DNA of 64,000 nucleotides. Origin: Idiomarinaceae bacterium. Lineage in GTDB: Bacteria > Pseudomonadota > Gammaproteobacteria > Enterobacterales > Alteromonadaceae. The DNA lies in NCBI GenBank assembly GCA_002685255.1, contig NYWU01000030.1, positions 1-64,000 on the forward strand. The letters are read 5' to 3'. Positions 16,814-27,868 of this stretch are shown one piece after another (position 1 is the first letter of the stretch; the number at the start of each line of letters is the position of its first letter). A program made the translations under genes and the position numbers. The notes beneath the pieces were generated by a model, which searched no databases, was not told the DNA's origin, and was given only the letters and a program-made list of their open reading frames with translations.

Positions 16814-17959
16814 ATGTCGATTCCATCCTTTTTTAAAATGTATCAAGCGCTGATAGCCCGCCCATCGATCAGCTCCCTCGACCCAAGCTGGGATCATTCC
16901 AATAAAGCAGTTATCGAGTTACTGGCGGATTGGTTGGAACAATTGGATTTCGATGTCGAAATTCAGCCGTTAAAAAATAAGCCCAATAAGTTTAACCTCT
17001 TGGCCACTAGGGGTGTTGGCTCAGGCGGACTATTGCTCTCTGGACACACAGACACGGTGCCCTATGATCAGAAACGTTGGAATTTTGACCCTTTCAAACT
17101 GACTGAACAGGACAACCGCTGGTATGGCTTAGGTGCTATTGATATGAAAGGCTTTTTCGCCTTTATCATCGAAGCACTGCGTGACTTACCGGCTAACCAG
17201 CAAACCAAGCCGATTCAGATTCTCGCCACGGCCGACGAGGAGACAACCATGGACGGTGCGCGTCAGCTCAATCATTTTAGTCAGCTCAAGCCCGATCACT
17301 GTATCATCGGAGAACCCACTGAAATGCGCCCCATTCGAGCGCATAAAGGCCATTTAACTGAGTCAATACGAGTTACGGGTCGCTCTGGACACAGCTCAAA
17401 CCCAGCCTTAGGCATTAACGCAATTGAGATCATGCATCAGGTTATCAGTCAGCTATTGGAATTCCGCAATGGCATTTCGCATAAATATTCAAATAAGTTA
17501 TTTGAAATTCCATACCCTACTTTGAACCTCGGAGCCATTCATGGTGGCGATAACGCTAACCGCATTTGCGGTTGTTGTGAGTTGCATATCGATATTCGTC
17601 CATTACCTGGGATGTCACTCGCCGATCTGTACAGCGAGCTCAATACTGCACTCAAGCAACTGATGCTCTCATCACCGGGAACAATAGAGCTGACTTCGAT
17701 GCATCCACCTATTCCGGGATTTGAGCAAGCGGAAAACTCAAAATTTGTGCAGTTAACAGAACAAATTTCTGGTGTTCAAGCAGAAGCGGTCAATTACTGC
17801 ACCGAAGCTCCATTTATTCAACAACTAGGCTGCGACACGCTGGTGCTCGGGCCCGGGTCAATTAAACAAGCGCATCAGCCCGATGAGTTCTTAGATTTAA
17901 GCACCATTAATCAAAGCCAGCAGGCCATAAATAATCTCATTCGACGCTTATGTTTTTAG
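16814..17959 (+). CDS. argE: Acetylornithine deacetylase
   Basis: The 381-residue M20-family metallopeptidase removes acetate from N-acetylornithine. Metal ligands lie in LLSGHTDTVP (about 75-84), GLGAIDMKGFFAF, and the ATADEETTMDGA glutamates. The dimerisation domain carries HKGHLTESIRVTGRSGHSS. Its presence with an ArgA-type domain shows a linear acetylated pathway rather than the ArgJ cycle. It is transcribed divergently from argC with the ArgR box between. Confidence 0.93.
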   Translation: MSIPSFFKMYQALIARPSISSLDPSWDHSNKAVIELLADWLEQLDFDVEIQPLKNKPNKFNLLATRGVGSGGLLLSGHTDTVPYDQKRWNFDPFKLTEQDNRWYGLGAIDMKGFFAFIIEALRDLPANQQTKPIQILATADEETTMDGARQLNHFSQLKPDHCIIGEPTEMRPIRAHKGHLTESIRVTGRSGHSSNPALGINAIEIMHQVISQLLEFRNGISHKYSNKLFEIPYPTLNLGAIHGGDNANRICGCCELHIDIRPLPGMSLADLYSELNTALKQLMLSSPGTIELTSMHPPIPGFEQAENSKFVQLTEQISGVQAEAVNYCTEAPFIQQLGCDTLVLGPGSIKQAHQPDEFLDLSTINQSQQAINNLIRRLCF

Positions 17960-18015
17960 CATTTGCAGCCGATACAACTGTATTAATTTTTGATTAGGTT
18001 TTGAGAGGTTATTTC

Positions 18016-19641
18016 ATGATTCGACAATATTCGGTGGGGGTGCGTGCCGCAGGTGCGTTTGGCTTAATCGGTCTACTTCTGCTTGCACTCGGTTTATTCG
18101 CACTCGACCGCTTGTCGAGCGTCGTTGAGCAAATGGATTTCATTACTGATGAGCAAGTCCCTGCTATTGATAACGTCAATGATCTCGACCGCGAGTTCTT
18201 GCGCGTGCGCGTACATTCAGCCAACGTCGCGGCGTATATCAATGACGAACAGCGGAAGCAGGCCTATGTAGAACGGTTAGACGATGCGAACCAAAGTTTA
18301 GAACGTAACCTTGATGAATATGAGGCTTTACTCAACGATGCTGAGAGCAAAAAGCTTTTCAAGGAACTCAAAGCCAACTTAAACGAATATTGGCAACTCA
18401 ACGATCAGTTTATGCAACTGGTTAATGCCAAGTTAGTCGAGCCTATTGCGTCCCTACGTGAATCGACGATTCTGCCATTGACCAATAAAATATCGACCAA
18501 CTTAGATAAGCTACTTGCTCATGAAATGGAGCTCATTAATACAGCAACTGATACCGCGGGTGACGTATCAAGTGCCGCATTCACAGGTATTGTTGTCGCT
18601 TTGGTGGTGGTATTGGTATTGACTGTACTGTTCGCTTGGGTGTTGACTCAAAGTATCGTCAAACCGATACAACAAGCCGTCGATTTCTCAAAAACAATTG
18701 CCGAGCGTGACCTCACTCATAGTATTGAAATTGATGGTAAAGACGAGCCTGCGCAGCTGCTCAAACAATTGCGTAAAACCCAAGAAGAGCTGCGCCAATC
18801 CATCGGTCACATTGCTCAGTCTTCGCAACAACTCGCTTCGACTTCGGAGGAACTCAGTTCCGTTACCGAAGATTCGACACGCACAATCCAGCAACAAACC
18901 GAAGAACTCGAGCAAGCGGCGACTGCAGTCAATGAGCTCACCACAGCGGTTGAAAACGTAGCGCAAGATGCGCAAAGCGCGTCTGAAGCTTCAGAGGCAG
19001 CCGATGAGCAAGCCCAATTTGGTAACGACCGAGTGGCCAAGACGGTCACCGCTATCGAAGAGTTATCACAAGAAATTGGTGATTCATCAAGTAATGTTAC
19101 AGAACTGGCTGACAAAGTTACTGGGATCACCAAAGTACTTGAAGTTATTCGAGGCATTGCCGAGCAAACTAACTTACTCGCACTCAATGCAGCTATCGAG
19201 GCTGCTCGCGCCGGTGAGTCGGGCCGTGGTTTTGCGGTAGTCGCTGATGAAGTGCGGTCATTGGCCCACAAGACTCAACAGTCAACGGTCGAAATTGAAG
19301 AAATGGTTTCAGCCATAAACGAATCCAGTGACCGTTCAGTTTCTACTATGAAGCAGAGTCTCGAACGCGCTGCCAAAACACTCGATATCGCGCGTGAGGC
19401 TGGGACTGCGTTGAAGCAAATAGCGACCGCCGTGAGCGAAATCAATACGCACAATACGTCGATTGCGAGTGCATCAGAAGAACAAGCAAACGTAGCGCGT
19501 GATGTTGATAAGAACTTAGTCAGTATTCGCGACTTATCTAATTCCACCGCCTCAGGTGCTGAGCAAACCAGCGCTTCGAGCCAAGAGCTATCGCGGTTAG
19601 CGGTTGAGTTGAATAATTTAGTCGAGCGCTTCAAAGTGTAA
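18016..19641 (+). CDS. Methyl-accepting chemotaxis protein
   Basis: The 541-residue transducer has a first membrane segment at about 10-32 and a periplasmic four-helix-type sensor (about 33-190) with [21 protein letters not shown] second segment follows at about 191-215, a HAMP domain, and a long signalling coiled coil with the tip [20 protein letters not shown]. It would signal through CheW/CheA to the flagellar motor; the ligand is unknown. The ATG at 18016 is chosen because GAGAGG lies eight bases upstream, whereas a frame-opening TTG at 18001 has none. No other chemotaxis gene is nearby. Confidence 0.92.
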   Translation: MIRQYSVGVRAAGAFGLIGLLLLALGLFALDRLSSVVEQMDFITDEQVPAIDNVNDLDREFLRVRVHSANVAAYINDEQRKQAYVERLDDANQSLERNLDEYEALLNDAESKKLFKELKANLNEYWQLNDQFMQLVNAKLVEPIASLRESTILPLTNKISTNLDKLLAHEMELINTATDTAGDVSSAAFTGIVVALVVVLVLTVLFAWVLTQSIVKPIQQAVDFSKTIAERDLTHSIEIDGKDEPAQLLKQLRKTQEELRQSIGHIAQSSQQLASTSEELSSVTEDSTRTIQQQTEELEQAATAVNELTTAVENVAQDAQSASEASEAADEQAQFGNDRVAKTVTAIEELSQEIGDSSSNVTELADKVTGITKVLEVIRGIAEQTNLLALNAAIEAARAGESGRGFAVVADEVRSLAHKTQQSTVEIEEMVSAINESSDRSVSTMKQSLERAAKTLDIAREAGTALKQIATAVSEINTHNTSIASASEEQANVARDVDKNLVSIRDLSNSTASGAEQTSASSQELSRLAVELNNLVERFKV

Positions 19642-19648
19642 GACTCAA

Positions 19649-19680
19649 TGTGCGGGGATAGATGTCCCCGCACAATTTTT
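19649..19680 (+). terminator. Rho-independent terminator after the chemoreceptor gene
   Basis: A perfect 10-base-pair stem (TGTGCGGGGA with TCCCCGCACA, loop TAGATG) is followed by ATTTTT. It starts eight bases past the stop codon. Confidence 0.88.
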
Positions 19681-19809
19681 AATCGCCTAGAGACCATAAG
19701 TAAAATAAGTATAGAAAATAGCCACCATCATCCGTATAAATTAGACGAATATCACACCCCACTCTAAGCTGAATCTGTGTTAACAAACTACTAACATCAG
19801 GTTCAGGTT

Positions 19810-21393
19810 ATGACATCTCGACTTTCATTTAATGCGAAATCAGTGCCCCATCAAGCGCGCTTATTTACGCCACAATTTATGTCCTATTTTGCCGACTTGT
19901 GCGAACGCTTCATGCCACGTCATGCAGAATTGCTAGATACTCGGTCAAAAAGACAACAGCGTATCGATGCAGGCGAACTACCCGACTTTGATCCGAGCAC
20001 CCAAACCATTCGCGAGGGCGATTGGCATATTCGCCCATTACCCAAAGATCTGACTCGTCGTCGCATTGAAATCACCGGTCCGGTTGATCGTAAAATGGTT
20101 ATTAACGCTCTCAACGCCAATGTTGACTGCTATATGGCCGACTTCGAGGACTCCCAATCACCGACTTGGGATGGATTGCTCGACGGCCAAGTTAATTTAA
20201 TTGACGCCAACCGCAACACGCTGAGTTACCAAGACCCTAAGAGCGGCAAAGCATACAACGTGAACCCCAACCCCGCGCTGTTAATTGCGCGGGTACGTGG
20301 ATTACATCTGCCAGAAAAGCATTTGTGCTTTGAAGATACGCCCGTGCCGGGCGCTCTGCTTGATTTTGCATTGTATTTTTACCACAACTATCGCGTCCGA
20401 TTAGATGAAGGTACGGGCGTCTATTTCTATTTGCCCAAATTAGAACACAGTAGCGAAGCACTGTGGTGGAGCGACGTGTTTCACTACTCGGAACAGCGTT
20501 TTCAGCTCAAGCCGGGTACCATTCGTGCCACTGTACTTATCGAAACACTACCAGCCGTTTTTCAGATGCATGAAATTTTGCATGCACTTCGTGACCATAT
20601 CGCAGCCCTCAATTGCGGTCGTTGGGATTATATTTTTAGTTATATAAAAACCCTGAAAAACCATCCTGACCGAGTGCTCCCTGATCGCCAGCAAGTCACC
20701 ATGTCTAAGCCGTTCCTTAACGCTTACTCTCGCTTACTGGTATATACCTGCCACAAACGGGGCGCGCTCGCAATGGGCGGTATGGCGGCGTTTATTCCGA
20801 GTAAAGATGCCAGTGAGAATGAACAAATTCTCGCTAAAGTCGCCAAGGACAAGCAGCTCGAGTTTGATAATGGCCATGATGGTACTTGGATTGCGCATCC
20901 TGGACTTGCCGACACCGTTAGCGCGATATTTGTAGACCAGCTCAGCGGCGATAATCAACTGCATGTCTTGCGTGAGCAAGATCACGCCATCACTGCATCA
21001 CAGTTACTCACCCCATGTGACGGTGAGCGCACTGAGGCAGGCATGCGCACCAATATCCGGGTTGCATTGCAATACATCAGCGCTTGGCTCGATGGCCGCG
21101 GTTGCGTGCCTATATACGGATTGATGGAAGATGCTGCCACCGCAGAAATTTCGCGGGCATCAATTTGGCAGTGGATCAAACACGAAAAATCCCTCAGTAA
21201 CGGGACTTCTGTCACTAAGGCTCTATTCAAACAATTCCTCGCCGAAGAAGCAGCGAAAGTGAAACAAGAAGTGGGCGAATCAATGTGGCAACAGCAGCCT
21301 TTTGATAAAGCCGTCGCGTTACTCGAGGACATCACAACTGCCGATGAGTTAGTGGAGTTCCTCACACTGCCCGGCTACCAACAACTTGATTAA
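19810..21393 (+). CDS. aceB: Malate synthase A
   Basis: The 527-residue enzyme condenses glyoxylate with acetyl-CoA to malate in the glyoxylate shunt. Diagnostic segments are MADFEDSQSPTWDG, RATVLIETLPAVFQMHEIL (active-site region), GRWDYIFSYIKT, and GMAAFIPSKDAS. Length and motifs fit the A isoform. aceA follows after 24 bases, so the two form an operon for growth on acetate or fatty acids. The 168 bases upstream hold only the terminator of the previous gene and an A/T-rich stretch with no operator I can name. Confidence 0.95.
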   Translation: MTSRLSFNAKSVPHQARLFTPQFMSYFADLCERFMPRHAELLDTRSKRQQRIDAGELPDFDPSTQTIREGDWHIRPLPKDLTRRRIEITGPVDRKMVINALNANVDCYMADFEDSQSPTWDGLLDGQVNLIDANRNTLSYQDPKSGKAYNVNPNPALLIARVRGLHLPEKHLCFEDTPVPGALLDFALYFYHNYRVRLDEGTGVYFYLPKLEHSSEALWWSDVFHYSEQRFQLKPGTIRATVLIETLPAVFQMHEILHALRDHIAALNCGRWDYIFSYIKTLKNHPDRVLPDRQQVTMSKPFLNAYSRLLVYTCHKRGALAMGGMAAFIPSKDASENEQILAKVAKDKQLEFDNGHDGTWIAHPGLADTVSAIFVDQLSGDNQLHVLREQDHAITASQLLTPCDGERTEAGMRTNIRVALQYISAWLDGRGCVPIYGLMEDAATAEISRASIWQWIKHEKSLSNGTSVTKALFKQFLAEEAAKVKQEVGESMWQQQPFDKAVALLEDITTADELVEFLTLPGYQQLD

Positions 21394-21417
21394 TTAACCA
21401 GACAACAGGACAACATC

Positions 21418-22752
21418 ATGACTTTATCAACACAACAAGCAGAACAAGCTAAAGCGCTTGAGCAAAGCTGGAAAAACGATGCCCGTTGGGCACAGGTTAA
21501 ACGCCCCTATAGCGCCGAAGAGGTGGTAAAGCTTAGAGGCTCATTGCAAGTGCAACACACATACGCGCAACACGGTGCCGACAAACTATGGCGCTTGATT
21601 AACGGTGAAGCTCAGCAAAAGTTTGGCAAAGACTACGTCAATGCACTCGGCGCTTTGACCGGTGGTCAAGCGGTTCAACAAGTCAAAGCGGGATTACAGG
21701 CGATTTACCTCTCCGGCTGGCAGGTTGCAGCTGACAATAACTCGTCACGCAATATGTATCCTGATCAGTCGCTCTATCCGGTCGATTCTGTACCAACTGT
21801 CGTTGAGCGCATCAACAACTCGTTTGCTCGTGCTGACCAAATTCAATGGTCAAAAGGTATCAGCCCAGATGATGAGCAATACATTGACTATTTTGCGCCT
21901 ATCGTCGCGGATGCCGAGGCAGGCTTTGGTGGGGTATTAAACGCCTATGAATTGATGAAGCGTATGATTCAATGTGGTGCGGCGGGCGTGCACTTTGAAG
22001 ATCAGTTAGCGTCAGTTAAAAAGTGCGGCCATATGGGTGGTAAGGTTTTAGTACCTACCCAAGAGGCGGTGCAAAAACTCATAGCAGCGCGTTTTGCGAC
22101 CGATGTTGAGGGCGTACCTACGTTGATCGTAGCACGCACCGACGCCAATGCCGCCGACCTGCTAACGTCGGACTTCGACGATAACGATAAACCATTCGTT
22201 ACCGGTGAACGCACCGCTGAAGGTTTTTACCGTGTGAAACCCGGTATTGAGCAAGCTATTTCGCGCGGTCTTGCTTATGCGCCTTATGCGGATTTAATTT
22301 GGTGTGAAACAGCCAAGCCTGACCTCGACGAGGCACGTCAATTTGCCGAGGCGGTGCATGCTAAGTATCCGGGCAAACTCTTAGCCTACAACTGTTCACC
22401 TTCGTTTAACTGGAAGCGCAACCTCGACGATGCCACTATCGCGAAGTTCCAACGCGAACTGGCTGCCATGGGCTATAAGTTCCAGTTCATTACCTTAGCG
22501 GGTGTTCACAACATGTGGTATCACATGTTTGAGCTCGCACACGACTATGCTCGTAACGATATGTCAGCGTACGTTCGCCTACAACAGCAAGAGTTCGATG
22601 CAGCAGAAAAAGGTTATACGTTCGTGGCTCACCAACAAGAAGTTGGAACTGGCTACTTTGATTCACTCACTAATGCGATTCAAGGCGGCAGCTCATCTGT
22701 CACCGCATTAACCGGTTCAACTGAAGAAGATCAGTTTAAAACGACCGCGTAA
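21418..22752 (+). CDS. aceA: Isocitrate lyase
   Basis: The 444-residue enzyme splits isocitrate to succinate and glyoxylate. The catalytic cysteine motif [14 protein letters not shown] is at about 201-214, with DADAGFGG-like metal/substrate motif ADAEAGFGG upstream and [13 protein letters not shown] downstream. The length is close to that of the E. coli enzyme (434). It follows aceB. Its last 17 bases are also the end of the convergent aceK gene. Confidence 0.96.
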   Translation: MTLSTQQAEQAKALEQSWKNDARWAQVKRPYSAEEVVKLRGSLQVQHTYAQHGADKLWRLINGEAQQKFGKDYVNALGALTGGQAVQQVKAGLQAIYLSGWQVAADNNSSRNMYPDQSLYPVDSVPTVVERINNSFARADQIQWSKGISPDDEQYIDYFAPIVADAEAGFGGVLNAYELMKRMIQCGAAGVHFEDQLASVKKCGHMGGKVLVPTQEAVQKLIAARFATDVEGVPTLIVARTDANAADLLTSDFDDNDKPFVTGERTAEGFYRVKPGIEQAISRGLAYAPYADLIWCETAKPDLDEARQFAEAVHAKYPGKLLAYNCSPSFNWKRNLDDATIAKFQRELAAMGYKFQFITLAGVHNMWYHMFELAHDYARNDMSAYVRLQQQEFDAAEKGYTFVAHQQEVGTGYFDSLTNAIQGGSSSVTALTGSTEEDQFKTTA

Positions 22753-24436
22753 AGCGTAAATCGGCAGCGTACGGGAAGATATCTTTAATCACCCCCTCCT
22801 TGATATCTTGCTGGCGCTGCCGCCAATACATCGGGTCGACCAACTCGGGGTGAGCACTTAACAGGAGTTCGCGGTAGCGTGGTTGTGGCACCGCGAATAT
22901 AGCCAACTGTTCGGGAAACACATCGTCCGGCGCAAAAGACACCTCATGGTCGGCTTTCGCAAGGGATTTGAAATTCATATCAGTGAGATAACGCACTTCG
23001 TCATAATCGTAAAAAACCACGCGCTTGTGGCGTGTCACGCCGAAGTTCTTGAGTAGCATATCGCCAGGGAATATATTCGCTGCGATCATATCTTTAATCG
23101 CACGACCATAGTCATCGATAGCCGCTGCCTGTTCAGCCTCACTGGCATACTCTAAATACATGTTGAGCGGTATCATACGACGCTCAACAAAACACTGGCT
23201 AATCACCAGCAAATCGCCTTCGAAACGAATACTGCTGCCAACGGTCGCTAGCAGCTCATCCATTAAGTCATCAGCAATACGGTGTTTAGGGATCGCCACG
23301 TCAGAGAACTCGAGCGTATCTGCCATGCGTCCTACACGGTCGTGTTGTTTAACCATGCGATAGCGTTCGACCACCGTACTACGACCGAAGCCTTTGGTAT
23401 CGCCTAGCTCGTCCTTAATCACTTTAAACACGTAAGGGAACGATGGGAGTGTAAATACCGTCATCACCATTCCTTTTACCCCAGGGGCTGCGCTAAGTTG
23501 CTCATTTGAGTTAGCAAGTTGCCTTAAAAAGTCGCGATAAAACTCGGTCTTAGCCTGCTTATGAAAGCCAATTGAAGAATAGAGTTCGGAAAAAGTCTTA
23601 CGTGGCATGAGTTGTTTCAAAAAACGCACTAATGCCGACGGTGCCTCGGTTCGCACCATAAAATACGAACGCGCAAACCCAAATATCGCCGCCATTCTGT
23701 CCGACTGGGTAATAAAGGCATCCACATACAACCGTCCTTCCGGGTTAATCAAGATGGGTACAATGAACGGATAGCTGTGTTGCTGAGTGACTATACGGCC
23801 AACTACGTAGGCTGCTTTATTTCGATAAAAGGGCGTTTTCAGTACATCGATACGCACTTCGTGCGGTTCTACTTCGTCTTCTATAGCACGTTGCAAAAAG
23901 GTGGCACGCAGCTGTTCGACATCATGCTTAAGATTCTCGAAGGTATCCCCTAAGCCTAAATCTAAAAATAGCTGCTCTAATGTTTGAGTGAAGCCTTGAT
24001 AGACAGGGAAATAAGACTGATAAACGTGCTCAATAGGAACCGGGGTACGTTCCTCTAGCGTCGACTCGACAAAAATAAAGGCATTATGAAAGTACTGACG
24101 TTCAAACGCACTACAGAACACCGAATTATAAAAAGTTTCGGCTAAATCCGCTTGCGGATGAAACTGCAACAGCGACTGGTAGCGTTGCCGAACGCTCAAC
24201 CATAAGGCTTCATCAAATTGCGTTTGATACTGCAACAACTCATCGCTGGTTAGCGCCACTTGCTTGTCATAGTAACTTATCCGCTCTGCCGCCGCGCCAA
24301 TCACGTCTTGCCAACGTTGCGCTAAAAAGCGTTCAGCAGCGCCCTGCGTAAGCAGTTGGAAACGACTAAAGTGACTGTGAAAGCCCGCTAAGATAAGTCG
24401 TGCAAGTTCATCGGCTTGGTTTAAATCAGTACTCAT
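22736..24436 (-). CDS. aceK: Isocitrate dehydrogenase kinase/phosphatase
   Basis: The 566-residue bifunctional enzyme phosphorylates isocitrate dehydrogenase to divert carbon into the glyoxylate shunt, and reverses this. The ATP-binding loop [16 protein letters not shown] is at about 318-333, followed by [20 protein letters not shown]; the kinase core has [21 protein letters not shown]. In E. coli aceK is the third gene of aceBAK. Here it is on the opposite strand, convergent with aceA, and the two coding ends overlap by 17 bases. It must therefore have its own promoter, and the two transcripts may be antisense at their 3' ends. Confidence 0.95.
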   Translation of the reverse strand: MSTDLNQADELARLILAGFHSHFSRFQLLTQGAAERFLAQRWQDVIGAAAERISYYDKQVALTSDELLQYQTQFDEALWLSVRQRYQSLLQFHPQADLAETFYNSVFCSAFERQYFHNAFIFVESTLEERTPVPIEHVYQSYFPVYQGFTQTLEQLFLDLGLGDTFENLKHDVEQLRATFLQRAIEDEVEPHEVRIDVLKTPFYRNKAAYVVGRIVTQQHSYPFIVPILINPEGRLYVDAFITQSDRMAAIFGFARSYFMVRTEAPSALVRFLKQLMPRKTFSELYSSIGFHKQAKTEFYRDFLRQLANSNEQLSAAPGVKGMVMTVFTLPSFPYVFKVIKDELGDTKGFGRSTVVERYRMVKQHDRVGRMADTLEFSDVAIPKHRIADDLMDELLATVGSSIRFEGDLLVISQCFVERRMIPLNMYLEYASEAEQAAAIDDYGRAIKDMIAANIFPGDMLLKNFGVTRHKRVVFYDYDEVRYLTDMNFKSLAKADHEVSFAPDDVFPEQLAIFAVPQPRYRELLLSAHPELVDPMYWRQRQQDIKEGVIKDIFPYAADLRFTRSF

Positions 24437-24547
24437 TCAGCTTTTTCTCACGGTTGATATATCTGCTTACATTCTTACACACATCAAAATACAACCCTTT
24501 TCTCTCTTATAGCGACTTATTAATCAAGTTAAATCAGAGGGAACCTT

Positions 24548-25819
24548 ATGACTAAGATATCAGACACCAGCGGACAAGACGTTGTTCGCGCACCTAAAAA
24601 AACACCTTGGATCAAATGGGGGATGGGCGGTATTGCCGCTGCGGCCCTTATCGCTGTGAGTATTCCGATGCTCACCACCTGGTCTTCAGCCGAGGCGGCT
24701 GTAGAGTCAAGTGAGCTGCGCTATGCAACCGTAGAGCAAGGCAACTTTACGCGCGATGTATCGATTCAGGGCAAAGTGGTTGCTGCCGTGAGTCCCACTT
24801 TGTATGCGCCAGCTGAAGGGGTGATTACTTATCACGTGGGAGCAGGCGATGCGGTGGAGCAAGGCCAAGCATTGGCGACCATCGAAAGTCCCGAGCTAAA
24901 AAGCAAGCTCGAGCAAGAACAGGCGAGTTTAGCCAGCTTAAAAATGGAACTGGACCGCCAGCGCATCAACTCCAAAAAAGCCGCTTTAGAAAATCAAAAA
25001 TTAGTTGATTTAGCACACGTCACCCTGACAGCCGCGGATCGCGAAAAGCGCCGTGCTGACAGAGCTTGGGAAAAGCAAGCCATCAGCGAAATCGACTATG
25101 AAAAAGCGCAAGACGAATTAGATAACGCGCAAGTCGTGTATAAGCACGCGGTGCAGGACGCCAAACTCAATAGCGAGAGCTTGGCTTTCGATATTCAGTC
25201 GCTGCAACTTAAAGTGGACCGCCAACAATTACTCGTGAATGAATTGCAACGTCAAGTCGATGGTTTGACTATCGCTTCGCCAGTTAACGGTATTGTGGGT
25301 AACTTAGAAGTCGATCAAAAGAATCAAGTCGCCAAAAACCAAGCCGTGTTGGGTGTTGTCGACTTATCAGAGTTTGAGGTTGAACTCGGTATTCCAGAAA
25401 GCTACGCCGATGACCTCGCCATTGGTATGGCGGCTGAAATCAATTACAACGGCCAACTCCATAAAGCCACTCTCGTCGCGGTTTCGCCTGAAATTCGCAA
25501 TAACGAAGTCATCGGCACATTGCGTTTCAGCGAAGACACACCCGCGGGGCTGCGCCAAAACCAACGTTTAACAAGCCGCATTATTCTCGACCAAAAAGAC
25601 GACGTGATGACTCTGCAGCGGGGACCTTTCCTGCAGAATCAAGGTGGTCGCGTTGCTTACGTGGTTAGCGACGGTATCGCACTAAAAACGCCTATTCAAA
25701 CAGGCGCTAGTAGCCTATCAAAAGTGGAAATCATTTCGGGTCTGAAGGTCGGCGATCGCGTCATCATTTCTGATACTCAATCATTCAACGGTGCCGAAAG
25801 CGTCGTTATCAATCAATAA
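24548..25819 (+). CDS. HlyD/MacA-like periplasmic adaptor of an ABC exporter
   Basis: The 423-residue protein has one N-terminal membrane anchor (about 24-45). A split lipoyl-like domain (YAPAEGVITYHVGAGDAVEQ at about 94-113, and IASPVNGIVGNL later) brackets a long coiled-coil hairpin (about 120-235). A beta-barrel and membrane-proximal domain follow. It would link the ABC permeases encoded downstream to an outer-membrane channel; no TolC-like gene is in the window. AGAGGGAA precedes the ATG. The ATPase gene follows after only 10 bases. Confidence 0.85.
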   Translation: MTKISDTSGQDVVRAPKKTPWIKWGMGGIAAAALIAVSIPMLTTWSSAEAAVESSELRYATVEQGNFTRDVSIQGKVVAAVSPTLYAPAEGVITYHVGAGDAVEQGQALATIESPELKSKLEQEQASLASLKMELDRQRINSKKAALENQKLVDLAHVTLTAADREKRRADRAWEKQAISEIDYEKAQDELDNAQVVYKHAVQDAKLNSESLAFDIQSLQLKVDRQQLLVNELQRQVDGLTIASPVNGIVGNLEVDQKNQVAKNQAVLGVVDLSEFEVELGIPESYADDLAIGMAAEINYNGQLHKATLVAVSPEIRNNEVIGTLRFSEDTPAGLRQNQRLTSRIILDQKDDVMTLQRGPFLQNQGGRVAYVVSDGIALKTPIQTGASSLSKVEIISGLKVGDRVIISDTQSFNGAESVVINQ

Positions 25820-25829
25820 GGAATACACC

Positions 25830-26531
25830 ATGCTTGTAATGAACAACATCACTAAAGTATTTCGTACAGAGACTGTCGAAACACACGCACTTAAGCAATT
25901 TAGTCTCACCGTTAATGAAGGTGATTTCGTTGCGGTCACCGGCCCTTCAGGCTCTGGCAAAACGACCTTTTTAAATATCGCAGGTTTGCTCGAGTCGTTT
26001 GATGACGGCGAGTACACGCTTGACGGGCGCTCAGTTAAGAACCTTAACGACAAGCAACTCTCGCAACTGCGGAACGAAAAAATTGGCTTTATCTTTCAAA
26101 GCTTCAATCTCATCCCAGATCTCAATTTATTTGATAACGTCGACGTGCCACTGCGCTATCGCAAACTGAGTAAAGCTGAGCGCAAAGAGCGTATCGAACA
26201 TAGCTTAGATGTCGTGGGTCTCGCCAACCGTATGCGTCACCTGCCATCACAACTCTCGGGCGGACAACAACAGCGCGTTGCGATCGCTCGCGCATTAGCG
26301 GGAAACCCGTTGTTTCTACTCGCCGATGAACCTACCGGTAACCTCGATAGCAAAATGGCCGACAGTGTCATGAGTTTGCTCGAGGAAATTAATCAGTCTG
26401 GAACGACGATTGTCATGGTCACCCATGACTTGTCACAAGCTGAACGTGCCCACCGCCATATTCAAGTGCTCGATGGGCAAGTCACCGAGCAAAAGCGCGT
26501 TGCCCCTGAACTCACCACAGTGAATGCATAG
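25830..26531 (+). CDS. MacB/LolD-type ABC transporter ATPase
   Basis: A 233-residue ATPase with Walker [14 protein letters not shown] (about 39-51), Q-loop in [17 protein letters not shown], signature [15 protein letters not shown], and Walker [13 protein letters not shown]. The LFDN and LNIAGLLE features fit the subfamily that powers MacB/FtsX-type permeases. The ATG at 25830 with AAGGA upstream is preferred; the open frame continues 39 bases into the adaptor gene without a signal. Two permease genes follow after 9 and 14 bases. Confidence 0.92.
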   Translation: MLVMNNITKVFRTETVETHALKQFSLTVNEGDFVAVTGPSGSGKTTFLNIAGLLESFDDGEYTLDGRSVKNLNDKQLSQLRNEKIGFIFQSFNLIPDLNLFDNVDVPLRYRKLSKAERKERIEHSLDVVGLANRMRHLPSQLSGGQQQRVAIARALAGNPLFLLADEPTGNLDSKMADSVMSLLEEINQSGTTIVMVTHDLSQAERAHRHIQVLDGQVTEQKRVAPELTTVNA

Positions 26532-26540
26532 GAGACGCTT

Positions 26541-27854
26541 ATGTGGTTATATTATACTCGACTTGCTTGGCTCAGCTTAAAACGTCATCCGCTGTTATCA
26601 CTACTCATGAGCGGTGCTATTGCATTAGGCATCGGTGCTGCCATGACGACAATTACCATCAATTATTTAATGTCGGCGGATCCTATTCCTGAAAAAAGCG
26701 ACCGCTTGTTTTATGTACAGTTAGACAATTGGTCACCTAATGAACCCTATGATGAGCCCAATGAGCCACCCGATCAGTTGACGTACACCGACGCAACCGC
26801 ACTAAAAGCGCAAGCGCCTGCTCAACTGCAAACCGCTTTAGCGCAGTCGGGTGGTGTTATTGAACCACAAGGCTTGGGTAAAGAACCGTTCTTGGCACGC
26901 TTGCGCCTCACCCACAACGACTTTTTTACCATGTTCAATTCACCCTTTTTATATGGTCAAGGCTGGAGCGATAGCGCAGATGAAACGGGCGACAGAAGCA
27001 TCGTGCTGAGCAAAAATGCCAATGAGGCGATCTTTGCTGGCGAAAATTCAGTGGGTCGCACAGTCAGGTTAGAAGGTAAAGAATTTCGTGTGGTCGGCGT
27101 GCTCGATGAATGGGTACTTAAACCTCGTTTTTACGATGTCACGACCGGTGCGTTTAACGAAATGGAAGATGCTTACGTACCGTTTAAGGTGAAAGAAACC
27201 ATGGAGCTTCCCAACAGCGGCAATACGAACTGCTGGAAGATGCCCGAGGGAGAAGGCTTTAAATCATTTTTGACCTCTGAATGCGTGAACTTTCAATTTT
27301 GGGTGCAGCTCAACAGCGCGCAAGAACAACAAGAGTACATGAGTTTTCTCAACGCGTATGTCGAAGAACAAAAGAAACTCGGTCGCTTTCAGCGTCCTCT
27401 GAACAATCGGCTTACCGATGTCATGGGCTGGATGGAGCATGAGAATGTGGTTGATGACGATGCTGAAGTGATGATGTATCTGTCGCTTATGTTCTTAGCC
27501 GTATGCTTACTGAATACTATCGGGCTATTACTGACCAAGTTTAGCTTTAAAACCGGCGAAATCGCACTGCGACGTGCGGTAGGCGCAACCCGCATGCAGC
27601 TCTATCAACAACAGTTGGTAGAAACGGTATTCATTGGCGTTGCTGGCGGTATCGGTGGCCTTATTTTGGCCGCATTAGGTCTGCTGGGTATTGAATACTT
27701 ATACGGTGATCAGGTCAAAGATCTTGCCTCACTCAACCTGCCGCTGCTGGGTATCGGTATTTTGCTCGCCATCATAAGCAGTGCATTGGCCGGTGCCTAC
27801 CCAACCTGGCGCACTTGTCGTATTCCGCCTGCTTCACAACTTAAATCAGAGTAA
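26541..27854 (+). CDS. MacB/FtsX-type ABC permease, first subunit
   Basis: The 437-residue protein has one N-terminal membrane helix (about 20-42) and a large periplasmic MacB-type core domain (about 43-310). Three C-terminal helices form the FtsX domain, with the conserved FSFKTGEIALRRAVGATRMQ loop. Proteins of this type use ATP to drive substrates from the periplasm outward or for envelope remodelling. Tandem unequal permeases suggest a heterodimer. Two cysteines occur in the periplasmic domain (NCWKMPEG and SECVNFQF). The substrate is unknown. Confidence 0.87.
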   Translation: MWLYYTRLAWLSLKRHPLLSLLMSGAIALGIGAAMTTITINYLMSADPIPEKSDRLFYVQLDNWSPNEPYDEPNEPPDQLTYTDATALKAQAPAQLQTALAQSGGVIEPQGLGKEPFLARLRLTHNDFFTMFNSPFLYGQGWSDSADETGDRSIVLSKNANEAIFAGENSVGRTVRLEGKEFRVVGVLDEWVLKPRFYDVTTGAFNEMEDAYVPFKVKETMELPNSGNTNCWKMPEGEGFKSFLTSECVNFQFWVQLNSAQEQQEYMSFLNAYVEEQKKLGRFQRPLNNRLTDVMGWMEHENVVDDDAEVMMYLSLMFLAVCLLNTIGLLLTKFSFKTGEIALRRAVGATRMQLYQQQLVETVFIGVAGGIGGLILAALGLLGIEYLYGDQVKDLASLNLPLLGIGILLAIISSALAGAYPTWRTCRIPPASQLKSE

Positions 27855-27868
27855 TTAAGGAGATAATT

